Shown: piece by piece, positions 56,301 through 62,473 of the stretch
How the letters are laid out: every line of letters starts with the position of its first letter
How positions within the stretch are numbered: the first letter of the stretch is position 1
NCBI GenBank assembly: GCA_016710365.1
Contig: JADJVW010000006.1
Span: 124,001-188,000 of the forward strand
From: Candidatus Caldilinea saccharophila
Lineage (GTDB): Bacteria > Chloroflexota > Anaerolineae > Caldilineales > Caldilineaceae
DNA: 64,000 nt
Reading direction: 5' to 3'
Translations under genes and position numbers: made by a program
Notes under the pieces: model-generated
What the model saw: the letters and a program-made list of their open reading frames with translations, nothing else
The model's database searches: none
What the model was told of the DNA's origin: nothing

Positions 56301-57060
56301 GATTGCGACGGTGCAAGGCACGGTCACGACAGCGATCGCCCGCCAAGAGTTGGGCGAATCGTGGATCGGGCCGTATTTCGATATCTGCTTCCAGCACCCG
56401 CAGATCGCGGACCCGCACATGCTGCTGCTGATCGACCGCGACAGCCCGGAGGCGGTCTTCCAGGCGCTGGCCGACGCGCTGGAGCGCACGCGCATCGCGA
56501 ACAATTCGCTGCTGGTGCATGTGGAGGGCAAACATGCGCTCGCCGCACGCCAGCCGGTGGAGGTGGTCAGCACCGCGCTGATCGATCTGGCCGTGGCCAA
56601 GAATGTGCCGATTATGCCGCTGCGCTTTGCCGGCGGGCTGCCGGTGACGCCGGTGAGCGAGCCGCTGGCCTTCCCGGTCGATTACGGCCAGCAGGACTTC
56701 CTGGTCGGCGCGCCGCTGCTGCCGGAAATGCTGGCGCCGCTGCCGTCGTCGGAGCGCCGCACGCGCGTGCTGGACGCACTCAACGGCTTTGGCGGGCGCT
56801 GGCGCGAGGAAACGTCAAATCTGGGCGACGCGGAGTTTGCCGCGGCGGTCGCTGCGTGGCGGCAAGAACGGGGCGTGTCGGAAGTTCAGGCTGTGCTCTA
56901 CCGTACACTGGCCGCAGTAACCGATCCTGGCGCGGAGACGCGTTGGCTGCTGGACAAAGTGCAAGGCAAACAGTCCACCGGTTCTGGGCAATCCGATGAA
57001 ATCAAAAGATGGCTGGCAGTTGTGGAGACTCAGTTGTTAGGGATGGATGGGGAACTGTAG
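50293..57060 (+). CDS. pfa3: Pfa3, acyltransferase, dehydratase didomains, PS-DH and AGPAT
   Basis: This 2255-codon frame continues Pfa3. The TTG at 50293 lies inside the palindrome and is not a real start. An AT domain (about 85-420) has GVSSGETNSMF in place of GHSxGE. A Pro/Ala linker with heptamer tracts runs to about 720. Four hotdog folds follow: HNGRMPVGVLIESGQ (about 820), HGHFKNDPCMPG with the catalytic His (about 1015), SENGARTMPYAVLLEAALQ (about 1225), and KCHFMGDSVQPG (about 1410). They make two DH didomains, each with one active half. A PS-DH-like domain (FHGPSYQLL, about 1660) precedes a C-terminal acyltransferase (YLANHQLDLESALF, about 1991, His-x4-Glu). It would dehydrate intermediates and transfer the PUFA to a lipid acceptor. 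Confidence 0.9.
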   Translation: MKKLGFWAGALHVFSGADAATVAEALERNEESNTDPARLVIVVHGDATLEQQRATARAALARVAPRPSPLAPAQLALRPSPIAKGIYWSPAPMTSAVGFVFTPAAAAYQGMGRELLFALPSLGDQVLGKFPCLARTQDWLATVPRPVTGDPFQILQGCALLSQLHATLTQDWLSLKPDAVLGVSSGETNSMFATGAWHDMDAMFAEIDASGMYTREIAGEYRAAKRAWQDRDPGPIEWAGWRVLAPVAEVEAALAGEEFAYLTMINAPADCLVAGQAAACRRVVAKIGVHRCVENANEIIAHHPAVKSWEAEWRAIHHRETQPVAGVRFYSNARSGVYAPDRETVADALTDQATAGVDFRRVVEAAWHDGVRIFVEHGPRNVCSGWIRSILGERAHLAVALDRPQHGVEQLLDAVAQLVAAGVAVDYRALNDALAAPSPQPASTAPSTRTLSLPAHYPPVILPAPAPLRTSQPAAPREAIPMQPTIQRMAPPPPLPPVLAAAASQSPRNLPPISPTQPAPRPAPAPVQAAAPPPPPAASVAAPRINAPVSPSIAPAPTPRPEPIHAQMVEQLTTFHGKVSAAHQHFLAQQARAMELLAALYGGAATMPPSISLGPETATDAPLSDPGAQQPAVEAASTAPRTSALQSLRTETDSATQLAAEQQRVEPGMAGAGKAAPAVTDRANETPSAPPTSQSTIHHSQSTIPGAPPSPLAPRPSPVRQHRNRYPGPSLDRRQLEHVASGKISEVLGPIFAQQDDFVRQVRMPMPPLLLADRVLGIDAEAGAVGQKGVIWTETDIAPDAWYLHNGRMPVGVLIESGQADLLLVSYLGADFVNKGERVYRLLGCEVTFRAELPQVGETLQYEIHLDGYAQHGPVRIFFFHYDCFSGDRLIFSVREGQAGFFTDDELTHSNGVIWDARTAEIVQTPRLDAPAVRCTRNSFTAEQVIAFSEGRVVECFGETFRAAETHVRTPAIARGRMLFFQEVVTFDPTGGPWGRGYLRADDHLTPDKWFFHGHFKNDPCMPGTMMFEGCLQTMAFYMAGLGYTLDRDGWRFEPVQDELYKLVCRGQVIPSNKHVVYEVFVEEVIHGPTPTLYADLLVTVDGLAAFHCRRMGLRLVPAFPLESRQSLLDGVELHDPDPARNARTPDHVYDPRSIAACAWGAPSDAFGELFARFDGPERCPRLPGPPYLFMTRITAIDAPKGMPVSGGTLEAEYQIPPDAWYFSENGARTMPYAVLLEAALQPCGWFASYKGSVLHSDEELYFRNLDGTATQHCEVFPEDGLLRTHVRNTSLSRLGAMTIVGFEVECFVGDALVFDMTTTFGFFPAAALASQAGLPVTDALREKLAAPSDFRRELRPRPPRYFNTRPALPGPMLLLLDRITGYWPDGGQAGLGRVRAEIDVNPQDWFFKCHFMGDSVQPGSLGIEAMIQALQFLMLEGRGTRGEGRPRFEPIQIGEAMTWKYRGQVLPTATRVTVDLEIVETGDDYAVANASLWVDGLRIYEAARLGMRIVEEGRGARGEERTTGDNVLDPAQEAWLGDHCPTWTAPALAMMSMVDRLAAGALIRAPGRQVVGLRNVRVHRWLSFAGGAQRVKTLGRPVGADTVAMHLLLWEEETQRFVQVASGEVMLTEHWQLAGRPWPALADAQPEPNPYAAGVLFHGPSYQLLTDLQIGDSGATCWLDLDASGVPVGALNQGLLDAATHGIPHDALWRWSAEIPADVAAYPVAIPSAQFFGPTPVSGRVRCEARFAGFQGDDRRFPMIRVQIIAADEVWAEFMLVETLFPKGPLGQAEPAARRAFLSERRFVPGLALSSFDDEGVTSLRVADVQASDWLAGTVASIYAPELREMPLDAEALAQIVAIKEHVARQWQVHPAQVVVGREARNRVSLRNSVSEISDATVAEVTSPQLPLQRAQVQVWRDAEMWRVADAGDASALDLSGVQRFWRERANAGGTLVEDMTLALMQRFIRRVEIADPAAFAALHGRGVLYLANHQLDLESALFVSLIATVQGTVTTAIARQELGESWIGPYFDICFQHPQIADPHMLLLIDRDSPEAVFQALADALERTRIANNSLLVHVEGKHALAARQPVEVVSTALIDLAVAKNVPIMPLRFAGGLPVTPVSEPLAFPVDYGQQDFLVGAPLLPEMLAPLPSSERRTRVLDALNGFGGRWREETSNLGDAEFAAAVAAWRQERGVSEVQAVLYRTLAAVTDPGAETRWLLDKVQGKQSTGSGQSDEIKRWLAVVETQLLGMDGEL
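50481..50541 (+). repeat. Degenerate CGCCCCT tract at the start of AT in Pfa3
   Basis: Seven or eight CGCCC(A/C)T units, broken by a short GCCCAACTCGCC stretch, encode APRPSPLAPAQLALRPSPIA just before the AT core. Confidence 0.8.
52370..52446 (+). repeat. Two repeat types in the AT-DH linker of Pfa3
   Basis: First an imperfect tandem ACAATCCACAATTC-type repeat (52370-52405), read as SQSTIHHSQSTI. Then five CGCCCCT heptamers (52412-52446), read as PSPLAPRPSP. Together they form the C-terminal end of the long linker before the first hotdog fold. Confidence 0.85.
54600..54629 (+). repeat. Heptamer tract inside the fourth hotdog fold of Pfa3
   Basis: AGGGGCG-type units (reverse of CGCCCCT) encode EGRGTRGEGR between QFLML and PRFEPIQIG, in a surface loop of the active FabA-like fold. 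Confidence 0.8.
54829..54856 (+). repeat. Second AGGGGCG tract after the fourth hotdog fold
   Basis: Four AGGGGCG units, the last with GAGG, encode EEGRGARGEE between MRIV and RTTGDNVLDPAQ, at the boundary to the next domain. Confidence 0.8.
55936..55968 (+). repeat. 33-bp palindromic element, copy 3, before AGPAT
   Basis: AGAAACCGAGTTTCT and AGAAACTCGGTTTCT, 15-bp arms around TTG. Here the host frame reads it differently from copies 1 and 2 (RNRVSLRNSVS), yet again it has 33 bases and no stop. It lies in the linker between the PS-DH and the acyltransferase. Confidence 0.9.
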
Positions 57061-57349
57061 TGTTGCCAGCAGAGCGCTTGGTCAGCCTGATGGTCTGTCA
57101 ACCAAGAAGCTTGGGTTTGGCTGATGGAAAGGGAACACAGATAAACGCCGATAGACCCAGATAGACGCAGATGCCTGGCTGCTTGGCTCCTATCTGCGCT
57201 GATCCGACTTCATCTGCGCCTATCTGCGTGCGCTTGCTGTCGCTCTACCCAAAGTTTTATGCTTGACGGTCTACTAGTGTACAACAGCGCAAGTCAATCA
57301 ACAGCGCCTTGCGCCCGCAGTGATATCGATGTCCCTACCGTTGATCCAT
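57061..57349. other. Non-coding stretch after pfa3 with a degenerate inverted repeat
   Basis: No gene or clear terminator follows the pfa3 stop. A GCAGATA-type tandem repeat occurs in opposite orientations at about 57134-57172 and 57193-57228 (CAGATAGACGCAGAT versus ATCTGCGCCTATCTGCG) and can form a large imperfect hairpin that may act as the 3' end of the pfa mRNA. Confidence 0.5.
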
Positions 57350-57478
57350 TTAGCCCATATGTAGTTGCGCCAACGTGCTGGTTTCATCATCGCCGCTCAC
57401 GACGATGTCAGGCAGCAGCAAGGAGCGAGCGGTATAGCCGTTGTCGGGCTGCTTTGTCAGCAATACTGCATGTTCCAT
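57350..57478 (-). pseudogene. HicB/UPF0150-like antitoxin remnant
   Basis: A 42-codon frame starts at an ATG preceded by GAGG. Its sequence MEHAVLLTKQPDNGY, TARSLLLPDIVVSGDDETST follows the N-terminal half of HicB-like proteins (PDGGY.ARCPELPG....GDT..EAL). It ends abruptly at LAQLHMG and a stop where family members continue with a helix and often an HTH. I therefore read a truncated antitoxin or solitary UPF0150 protein. No toxin (HicA) gene is next to it. The match is by pattern only. Confidence 0.45.
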
Positions 57479-57603
57479 CACACCTCACTTTTTTCATTCC
57501 AGTCGACTGATTGCGATCTTAGCACAGTACAAGCTTGTGGCAAACCACTTTGGCCGCCTATTACTATCGTAGATGTAACGATACAGCCCTTGCCAAAAAT
57601 CGA

Positions 57604-57680
57604 CCACGGATTAGACGGATGAGGCGAATTTTCACGGATGTACTCCAAAAGGCATTCGGCTTTTTCCGTCAAATCCGTGG
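57604..57680. repeat. 16-bp inverted repeat after the CitE-like gene
   Basis: CCACGGATTAGACGGA (57604-57619) pairs with TCCGTCAAATCCGTGG (57665-57680) with one mismatch, about 26 bases past the stop of the CitE-like gene. The loop is 45 bases. It belongs to the ATCCGTGG simple-repeat class. A terminator or mRNA-end role is possible but unproven. Confidence 0.65.
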
Positions 57681-57705
57681 CCTATGGAAATTATGCTGAA
57701 CTGTA

Positions 57706-58581
57706 CTATGTGGCTCGTTCCAAGACCTTACGCGCGGCTACCAGCATGGGCATGTCGACCATCTTGCCGTTGAAGGTGAAGGCGCCGGCGCCGGCGGCCT
57801 GCTGCGTCTCAAAGGCTTCGATCAGCCGTTGGGCATGGTCGAGCTCTGCGGGGGAAGGGGAGAAGGCGCGGTTGACGATCGGCGTCTGGTTGGGGTGGAT
57901 GCAGGTCTTGCCGGTGTAGCCAAGCTGGCGGGCAAAGCGACTCTCCGCTTCCAGCCCGGCGTCGTCGTGGAAGTCGGTGAAGACCATGTCGAAGGCTTGC
58001 AGGTTGTACGCGGCCGCCGCCGTCACGACCGCGCTGCGTGCATAAAAGACTTCCCATGCCGCCGGCGTGCGCACCGCACCGATGTCGCCGGCCAGATCCT
58101 CGGCGCCGAAGATCAGCCCCTCCAGCCGTGGGGTGGCGCGGGCGATCTCCTGGAGGTTCATCACACCGAGCGCGGTCTCGATCATGGCAAACAGGCGAAG
58201 CGCGCCAGCCTCCAGGCCCAGTCGCAGCTCTGCGGCCTCCAGCAGCCGGTCGATGGCGTGAAGGTCGGCGGCTTCCTCAGCTTTGGGGATAATGTAGCCG
58301 TCGGGCCGCCGGGCCGCCGTGGCCTCGATTTCGGCAGGCGGCAGGCCGGTGCTGACGTGGTTGAGACGCACCAGCCGCTCGCGGCCGCCGAAGTCGAGCG
58401 TCTGCAGCGCCTCGCTCACCGTCGTGCGCGCCTCCACTTTGCGCTTCTGCGCCACGCCATCTTCTAAATCCAGAATGACGCTGTCGACTTCCCAGCCCGC
58501 GGCCTTCTGGATCTTCTTCATGCTGTCGCCGGGCATGAACAACAGCGACCGGCGGGCAAAATGCTCATTCTGAAGTGCCAT
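57706..58581 (-). CDS. HpcH/HpaI aldolase / citrate-lyase beta-like (CitE family)
   Basis: From MALQNEHFARRSLLFMPGDSMKKIQKAAGWEVDSVILDLEDGV the 291-residue protein has the CitE-type TIM barrel: the substrate/CoA arginine in VRLNHVST, metal-binding Glu in AMIETALGVMN (about 135-145), and Asp in LIFGAEDLAGDIGA. The KTCIHPNQTPIVNRAFSPSP segment near the end is also present. It should cleave a (S)-citramalyl-, malyl- or citryl-CoA-type thioester. Stand-alone CitE proteins are usually not citrate lyase. An upstream frame to 58623 exists, but the ATG at 58581 has AGGAG five bases away. Confidence 0.85.
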   Translation of the reverse strand: MALQNEHFARRSLLFMPGDSMKKIQKAAGWEVDSVILDLEDGVAQKRKVEARTTVSEALQTLDFGGRERLVRLNHVSTGLPPAEIEATAARRPDGYIIPKAEEAADLHAIDRLLEAAELRLGLEAGALRLFAMIETALGVMNLQEIARATPRLEGLIFGAEDLAGDIGAVRTPAAWEVFYARSAVVTAAAAYNLQAFDMVFTDFHDDAGLEAESRFARQLGYTGKTCIHPNQTPIVNRAFSPSPAELDHAQRLIEAFETQQAAGAGAFTFNGKMVDMPMLVAARKVLERAT

Positions 58582-58718
58582 CATTGCTCCTGAACCTAAA
58601 CCCACCGCCACAAAGATATCCAAGCAAGCGGCGCGAGCGAGCGACCAAAGATCATTTTGAGTAATGCTTGGCGCCGCCGCATGTCCTTTACGCCCCGATG
58701 TTTATTTCGACCAACCGC

Positions 58719-58904
58719 TCAGGGGCGGACGCGCCCGAGCATCCATTCTGCGCGCTGCAAGGCAACTCTTTCCACTGCCACGCGCTGGTGTTCGTAAGCC
58801 TCTGCATCGGGCGCTGCAAGCAGCGCCACCGCATGTTGCCACACCGTCTCACGCCAGTCCACGATCATGCGCTCAGTCACCCGCAAACAAGGCGCAAACG
58901 TCAT
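58719..58904 (-). CDS. Small hypothetical protein
   Basis: A 61-codon frame encodes a charged, probably helical protein (VTERMIVDWRETVWQHAVALL, DAEAYEHQRVAVERVALQRAEWMLG). Its codon use resembles the neighbours, but its ribosome site is weak. No family recognised. The rest of 58624-59166 (543 bases) is non-coding apart from this frame and has no clear promoter. Confidence 0.35.
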   Translation of the reverse strand: MTFAPCLRVTERMIVDWRETVWQHAVALLAAPDAEAYEHQRVAVERVALQRAEWMLGRVRP

Positions 58905-59166
58905 TGCCGCACTCTATGATGCTTTGGCTGGTCAGCCCTTCATTCCTTTCCCTGTGCCTGCCTCAGCCTGAATAGTTACGATTCTACCTCACTCAGAGGC
59001 GCTCTCATTGCTTAATCCACGCTATTTCGTAGTGTTACCCTTTCCTCAACGATTTACGCAAATAAACGTTGCGCGAACGCGTGCGGTTCATCAAAATGTT
59101 AGGTGACGAGTTCAGCCGCCTATTGGAAAACGAGTTGGGGCAAAGGCATGGCTTTAGCAACGCTCT

Positions 59167-60273
59167 CTATTTTTGTCTTTCACGCGCCAGCAGCCGCCGC
59201 TTGCGCTCGATCCCCCATCGATAGCCGCTGAGTTCGCCGTTTTGTCGCACCACGCGGTGACAGGGAATGGCCACTGCCAGCTTGTTAGCGGCGCACGCAG
59301 CGGCCACCGCACGCACGGCCGACGGCGCGCCGATGCGCTCGGCAACCTCAGTGTAGCTCAACGTGCTGCCCGCCGGGATCTCGCGCAGCGCAGCCCACAC
59401 CCGTTGTTGAAAGGCCGTGCCCTGAATGTCGAGCGGCAGGCGCAGCCCACTTTCCGGCGCGTCGAGGAAACGCACCACCTGTTGCATCCACGCGGCCAGG
59501 CTGGCGTCGCGTGCGATCTCTGCCTTAGAAAACCGGCTGCGCAGCCCGGCCTCGAGTGCGTGCGGATCGTCGCCCAGGTCGATCGCACAGAGGCCGCGCG
59601 GCGTTGCTGCAACCAGCACCCAGCCGAGGTAACATTCCGCCACACCAAGGCGGATCGTTTCGCCCGCCGCGCCGCGTCGATAGGTCGTGGGCGTCATGCC
59701 GATCGTGTCGTTGCTTTCGCTGTAGAAGTGGCCGCCGTTGTTATAGCCGGCATCAAAAATCGCGGCCGTCACGCTGTCCGCCTCCGGGAGCATCTCCGCC
59801 GCGCGCTGGCGACGGAGAGTCATGGCGTATTGTTTGGGCGTCACGCCGAGGCGCGCCTTGAAGATACGCTGGAAGTGATAGGGACTCATGCCCACAGTGG
59901 CGGCCAGCGTCGCCAGGGTCGGGGCTGACTCGCTGTTGCGGATCAGCGCGCACGCCTGCTCGATGGCCTGGACGTGTTCCCCCTCTATGTACGGTTCAGG
60001 CTGATGCGGCTGGCAGCGCTTGCAAGGACGAAAGCCAGCCGCCTCCGCTGTGGCCGGCGAGTCAAAAAAGCGCACATTCTGGCGCAACGGCTGGCGCGAG
60101 CGGCAGGTTGGCCGGCAGTAGACGCCGGTCGTGGTGACGGCGAACCAAAAATTGCCCTCGGCAGCCGAGTCTTTGGTGCATACGGCCACCCAGCGCGCAT
60201 CCTCGGTGGTAAAGGATAGTGGTGTTGCTGTATCTGTCGTGTTTGTATCTGTCATGTTGGCAGCGCCTGGCAT
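59167..60273 (-). CDS. ada: Bifunctional DNA repair/AraC-type regulator Ada
   Basis: The chosen ATG (60273) follows AAGGAG at 7 bases and gives 368 residues. A much longer frame extends upstream but is Arg/Gly-rich shadow sequence. The N-terminal methylphosphotriester domain has FFDSPATAEAAGFRPCKRCQP and the zinc/acceptor cysteines in VYCRPTCRSRQP. An AraC helix-turn-helix follows (LATLAATVGMSPYHFQRIFKARLGVTPKQYAM). The C-terminal O6-alkylguanine transferase has the acceptor in AVAIPCHRVVRQNGELSGYRWG. All three domains and key cysteines are present, so it should repair alkylated DNA and activate the adaptive response. Confidence 0.94.
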   Translation of the reverse strand: MPGAANMTDTNTTDTATPLSFTTEDARWVAVCTKDSAAEGNFWFAVTTTGVYCRPTCRSRQPLRQNVRFFDSPATAEAAGFRPCKRCQPHQPEPYIEGEHVQAIEQACALIRNSESAPTLATLAATVGMSPYHFQRIFKARLGVTPKQYAMTLRRQRAAEMLPEADSVTAAIFDAGYNNGGHFYSESNDTIGMTPTTYRRGAAGETIRLGVAECYLGWVLVAATPRGLCAIDLGDDPHALEAGLRSRFSKAEIARDASLAAWMQQVVRFLDAPESGLRLPLDIQGTAFQQRVWAALREIPAGSTLSYTEVAERIGAPSAVRAVAAACAANKLAVAIPCHRVVRQNGELSGYRWGIERKRRLLARERQK

Positions 60274-60440
60274 CGTGCAGCTCCTTCTAGCTTGGTCTTG
60301 ATGGATTATGCACCAATCATAACCGTTGCGCCATGCCTGTGCACTTGATTTCTTGCGCGGCAATTTTTGGAAGGGACGAGGCTTGTTCAACGCAAATACG
60401 CTGTGATGCAAAGGCGCAGCAATCGGAGGGGTATTTGCAT

Positions 60441-61433
60441 CTATAGGTTGACCGCCTGTCCCATTCCCTGCTCCACTGCGCGCCGGTAAACCAGCGCTGC
60501 TGCCATCGCGTCCTGCAGCGCCAGCCCCACCGACTTGAAGAGTGTGATCTCCTGCGGCGCGGTGCGGCCAGGAATGGCGCCGGTGACGACTTCCGCCAGC
60601 TCGCCCACGACGTGATCCGGCCCGATGGCGCCCTCCTCCGTGGGGATGACGATGTCGCCGGCCTCGACCTGGGCGGCCTGTCGCCGATCGACGACGACGC
60701 GGCTGCGGCGTACAGTCGCGGTATCGAGCTCGCGCATGGTCTTCGTGTACGCGCCGATGGCGTTGACGTGCGCGCCTGGTTTCAGCCACGCGCCGTCAAA
60801 GAGTGGCGTCGGGCTGTTGGTCGCCGTGCAGAGGATGTCGGCAGCGGCAACCGCGGCGCGCACGTCCCCCGTGGCCGTCACCAGGATGCCAAGTTCGGCT
60901 GTCATGCGCGCCACAAACCCGGCGAGATCGCCCAGCGCCACGACGTATACTTGCCGGATCGGGCGCACCGCGGCCATCGCCAGCAACTGCGGCCCCGCCT
61001 GCGCGCCCGCGCCGAAGAGCGTCACGACGCTGGCATCGGGCCGCGCCATGTAGCGCGTCGCCACGCCGCTCACCGCACCGGTGCGCATGGCAGTGAGGTG
61101 TTCGGCGTCCATCAGCGCCAGCGGCTTGCCCGTGCGTGCATCGTGCAGCAGCAGCACGGCGTGGATCGTCGGGAGGTCATAGTGCGTGCGGTTGTCGTTG
61201 TAGACGGTGACCACTTTGATCGTCAACGTGCCTGGATCGTCGCGATCCGGATCGCCCGCGACGAAGGCCGGCATCGAGAGATGGATGCCGTTGTGCGGCG
61301 CCACCACCGTCGCCAGCCGCTGCGGCATCTCCACCGCGCCGGCGGCAAGCTGGCGAAAACCAGCCTCGACCGCATCAATCGCATCGGGCATGGTCAGCAA
61401 CGCTTCAACATCGTGGCGGGTGAGGATCAGCAT
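60441..61433 (-). CDS. Ornithine cyclodeaminase/mu-crystallin-family enzyme
   Basis: The 330-residue protein from MLILTRHDVEALLTMPDAI (AAGGAGG 10 bases upstream) has the OCD/mu-crystallin fold. It shows GTLTIKVVTVYNDNRTHYDLPTIHAVLLLHD, the LTAMRTGAVSGVATRYMARPD signature, the NAD loop VTLFGAGAQAGPQLLAM, and HVNAIGAYTKTMRELDT with the catalytic region. It reduces or deaminates an amino- or imino-acid with NAD(P), and candidates include ornithine cyclodeaminase, alanine dehydrogenase and ketimine reductase. The sequence alone does not choose. An upstream frame extension to 61517 overlaps an inverted repeat and is not used. Confidence 0.88.
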   Translation of the reverse strand: MLILTRHDVEALLTMPDAIDAVEAGFRQLAAGAVEMPQRLATVVAPHNGIHLSMPAFVAGDPDRDDPGTLTIKVVTVYNDNRTHYDLPTIHAVLLLHDARTGKPLALMDAEHLTAMRTGAVSGVATRYMARPDASVVTLFGAGAQAGPQLLAMAAVRPIRQVYVVALGDLAGFVARMTAELGILVTATGDVRAAVAAADILCTATNSPTPLFDGAWLKPGAHVNAIGAYTKTMRELDTATVRRSRVVVDRRQAAQVEAGDIVIPTEEGAIGPDHVVGELAEVVTGAIPGRTAPQEITLFKSVGLALQDAMAAALVYRRAVEQGMGQAVNL

Positions 61434-61456
61434 GGTGGATCGACCTCCTTGTGTAT

Positions 61457-61533
61457 TAGGAGATTGAGAGATTGGAGATTGAGGATCCGGTGATGAACCC
61501 AATCTCCTAATCTCCAATCTCTTTAATCTCCTA
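61457..61533. repeat. Inverted GGAGATT-type repeat between two genes
   Basis: A TTAGGAGATTGAGAGATTGG arm (61457-61482) and its near complement (61500-61533) flank an 18-base loop. Arms are built from AGATTGG/AGATT heptamers. The right arm covers the last codons of the deazaflavin-family gene (61523). It could be a 3' hairpin for that gene. It belongs to the repeat class at 1924 and 57604. Confidence 0.7.
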
Positions 61534-62026
61534 CTTTCTCCAGCACAAACACCGGTATGTCCCGCTGCGCCGCGCGTTCACGGTACGCAGCATAGCCGGG
61601 ATAGATCGCATCGGCCAGCGGCCAGTAGCGTGCGCGTTCGGCGGGCGTGGCCTCACGGCTGTGGTAGGCGGCCGACCGTCCCTGATAGGCAACGGTGGCA
61701 ACCGGATAGGCGCGTAGATTATAGCTCCAGGCCGGATTCTTGTCACCGCCAAAATTGGTGGCAAAGAGCACCAGGCGGTCGCCATCGACGCCGCAGATCA
61801 GCGGCGTCGTGCGCGGTTGCCCGCTCTTGGCGCCGGTTGTCGTCAGGTGAATCACCGGCAGGCCGGTGAAGAGGCTGGTAGCGGTGGTGCGCCCGCCCGC
61901 AAGGCTCATCACGGCGCGGTCAAGGGGACGCAACGTCCGCGCCAGCAGCCAGGCGACCGGCGCCAACGCTGCGATATGCTTCACTGCGCGCTGCGCGGGA
62001 TTGGGCGGGTGGAAGGTGAGCGACAT
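61523..62026 (-). CDS. Deazaflavin (F420)-dependent nitroreductase-family protein
   Basis: The 167-residue protein from MSLTFHPPNPAQRAVKH has the split-barrel of the Ddn/DUF385 family: HLTTTGAKSGQPRTTPLICG with the F420/flavin phosphate-binding KSG, VLFATNFGGDKNPAWSYNLRAYP, and ARYWPLADAIYPGYAAYRERA. Members reduce enones, quinones or nitro groups with F420H2. Cofactor choice is inferred from the family. An in-frame start 36 bases upstream exists. Confidence 0.85.
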   Translation of the reverse strand: MSLTFHPPNPAQRAVKHIAALAPVAWLLARTLRPLDRAVMSLAGGRTTATSLFTGLPVIHLTTTGAKSGQPRTTPLICGVDGDRLVLFATNFGGDKNPAWSYNLRAYPVATVAYQGRSAAYHSREATPAERARYWPLADAIYPGYAAYRERAAQRDIPVFVLEKVGD

Positions 62027-62170
62027 ATCGCCTATTCTAGCGGTTAGGCCCTCACAAATCAAAGAGCAATGTCCGCGAAGTGCGCCCTAAAAATTTGGCG
62101 GCCCGATTCGTAGGCTGGGCTATCAGCCCGACGTAGCTTTCATCATCTTGATGCCTTCCGGATCGTTGAC
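62027..62170. other. Divergent intergenic region, first part, with an isolated REP copy
   Basis: An inverted REP copy GGCTGGGCTATCAGCCCGACG (about 62113-62133) precedes the tandem array. No gene. The weak TAGG ribosome site of the deazaflavin-family gene is at its left end. Confidence 0.5.
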
Positions 62171-62327
62171 GCAACACTGTCGGGCTGGTAGCCGGACCTA
62201 CGGCGCGTAGCAACACCGTCGGGCTGGCAGCCCGACCTACGGGCGTGTAGCAACACCGTCGGGCTGGCAGCCGGACCTACGGCGTGTAGCAACACTGTCG
62301 GGCTGGTAGCCCGACCTACGGCGCGTA
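62171..62327. repeat. Four tandem 39-bp REP units
   Basis: Units start at 62171, 62210, 62250 and 62289 (39, 40, 39, 39 bases). Each is GCAACAC(T/C)GTCGGGCTGG followed by (C/T)AGCC(C/G)GACCTACGG and a GCGCGTA-type tail. The centre GTCGGGCTGGCAGCCCGAC is palindromic. Single relatives lie at 62113 and 38550. This is a bacterial interspersed mosaic element, not a CRISPR, because there are no unique spacers. Confidence 0.92.
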
Positions 62328-62473
62328 GCCCAAAGATGTGACGCGCCACCAAAAAACTTGGTATGACCCGCTGTGCGATCGCACTGTAAACTTTGGGATC
62401 CCTCTCCTGATTAGGATATACTCGCAACTGTTTGCTATTGATAATGTCATCGTCTTTTGAAAGTGAACCGTGC
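62328..62473. other. Intergenic end before the CapA-like gene
   Basis: No gene. A TTGGGA (62393-62398), 18-base spacer, TATACT (62417-62422) is a plausible promoter for the downstream lipoprotein, leaving a leader of about 45 bases. Confidence 0.4.
62393..62422 (+). promoter_or_regulatory. Candidate promoter of the CapA-like gene
   Basis: TTGGGA - 18 bases - TATACT, the only reasonable sigma-70 match in this gap. The -35 is only a partial match. Confidence 0.4.

Noticed and set aside
54592..56535. Minus-strand open frame of 647 codons opposite Pfa3
   Set aside because: Shadow of the hotdog and AGPAT domains. It has no ribosome site or coherent fold.
60274..60789. N-terminal extension of Ada by 172 residues
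   Set aside because: The extension is Arg/Gly/His-rich and antisense to the ornithine cyclodeaminase gene. The ATG at 60273 has AAGGAG.
62171..62327. Tandem array considered as CRISPR
   Set aside because: The four units are contiguous, with no unique spacers and a palindromic centre. This is a REP array.
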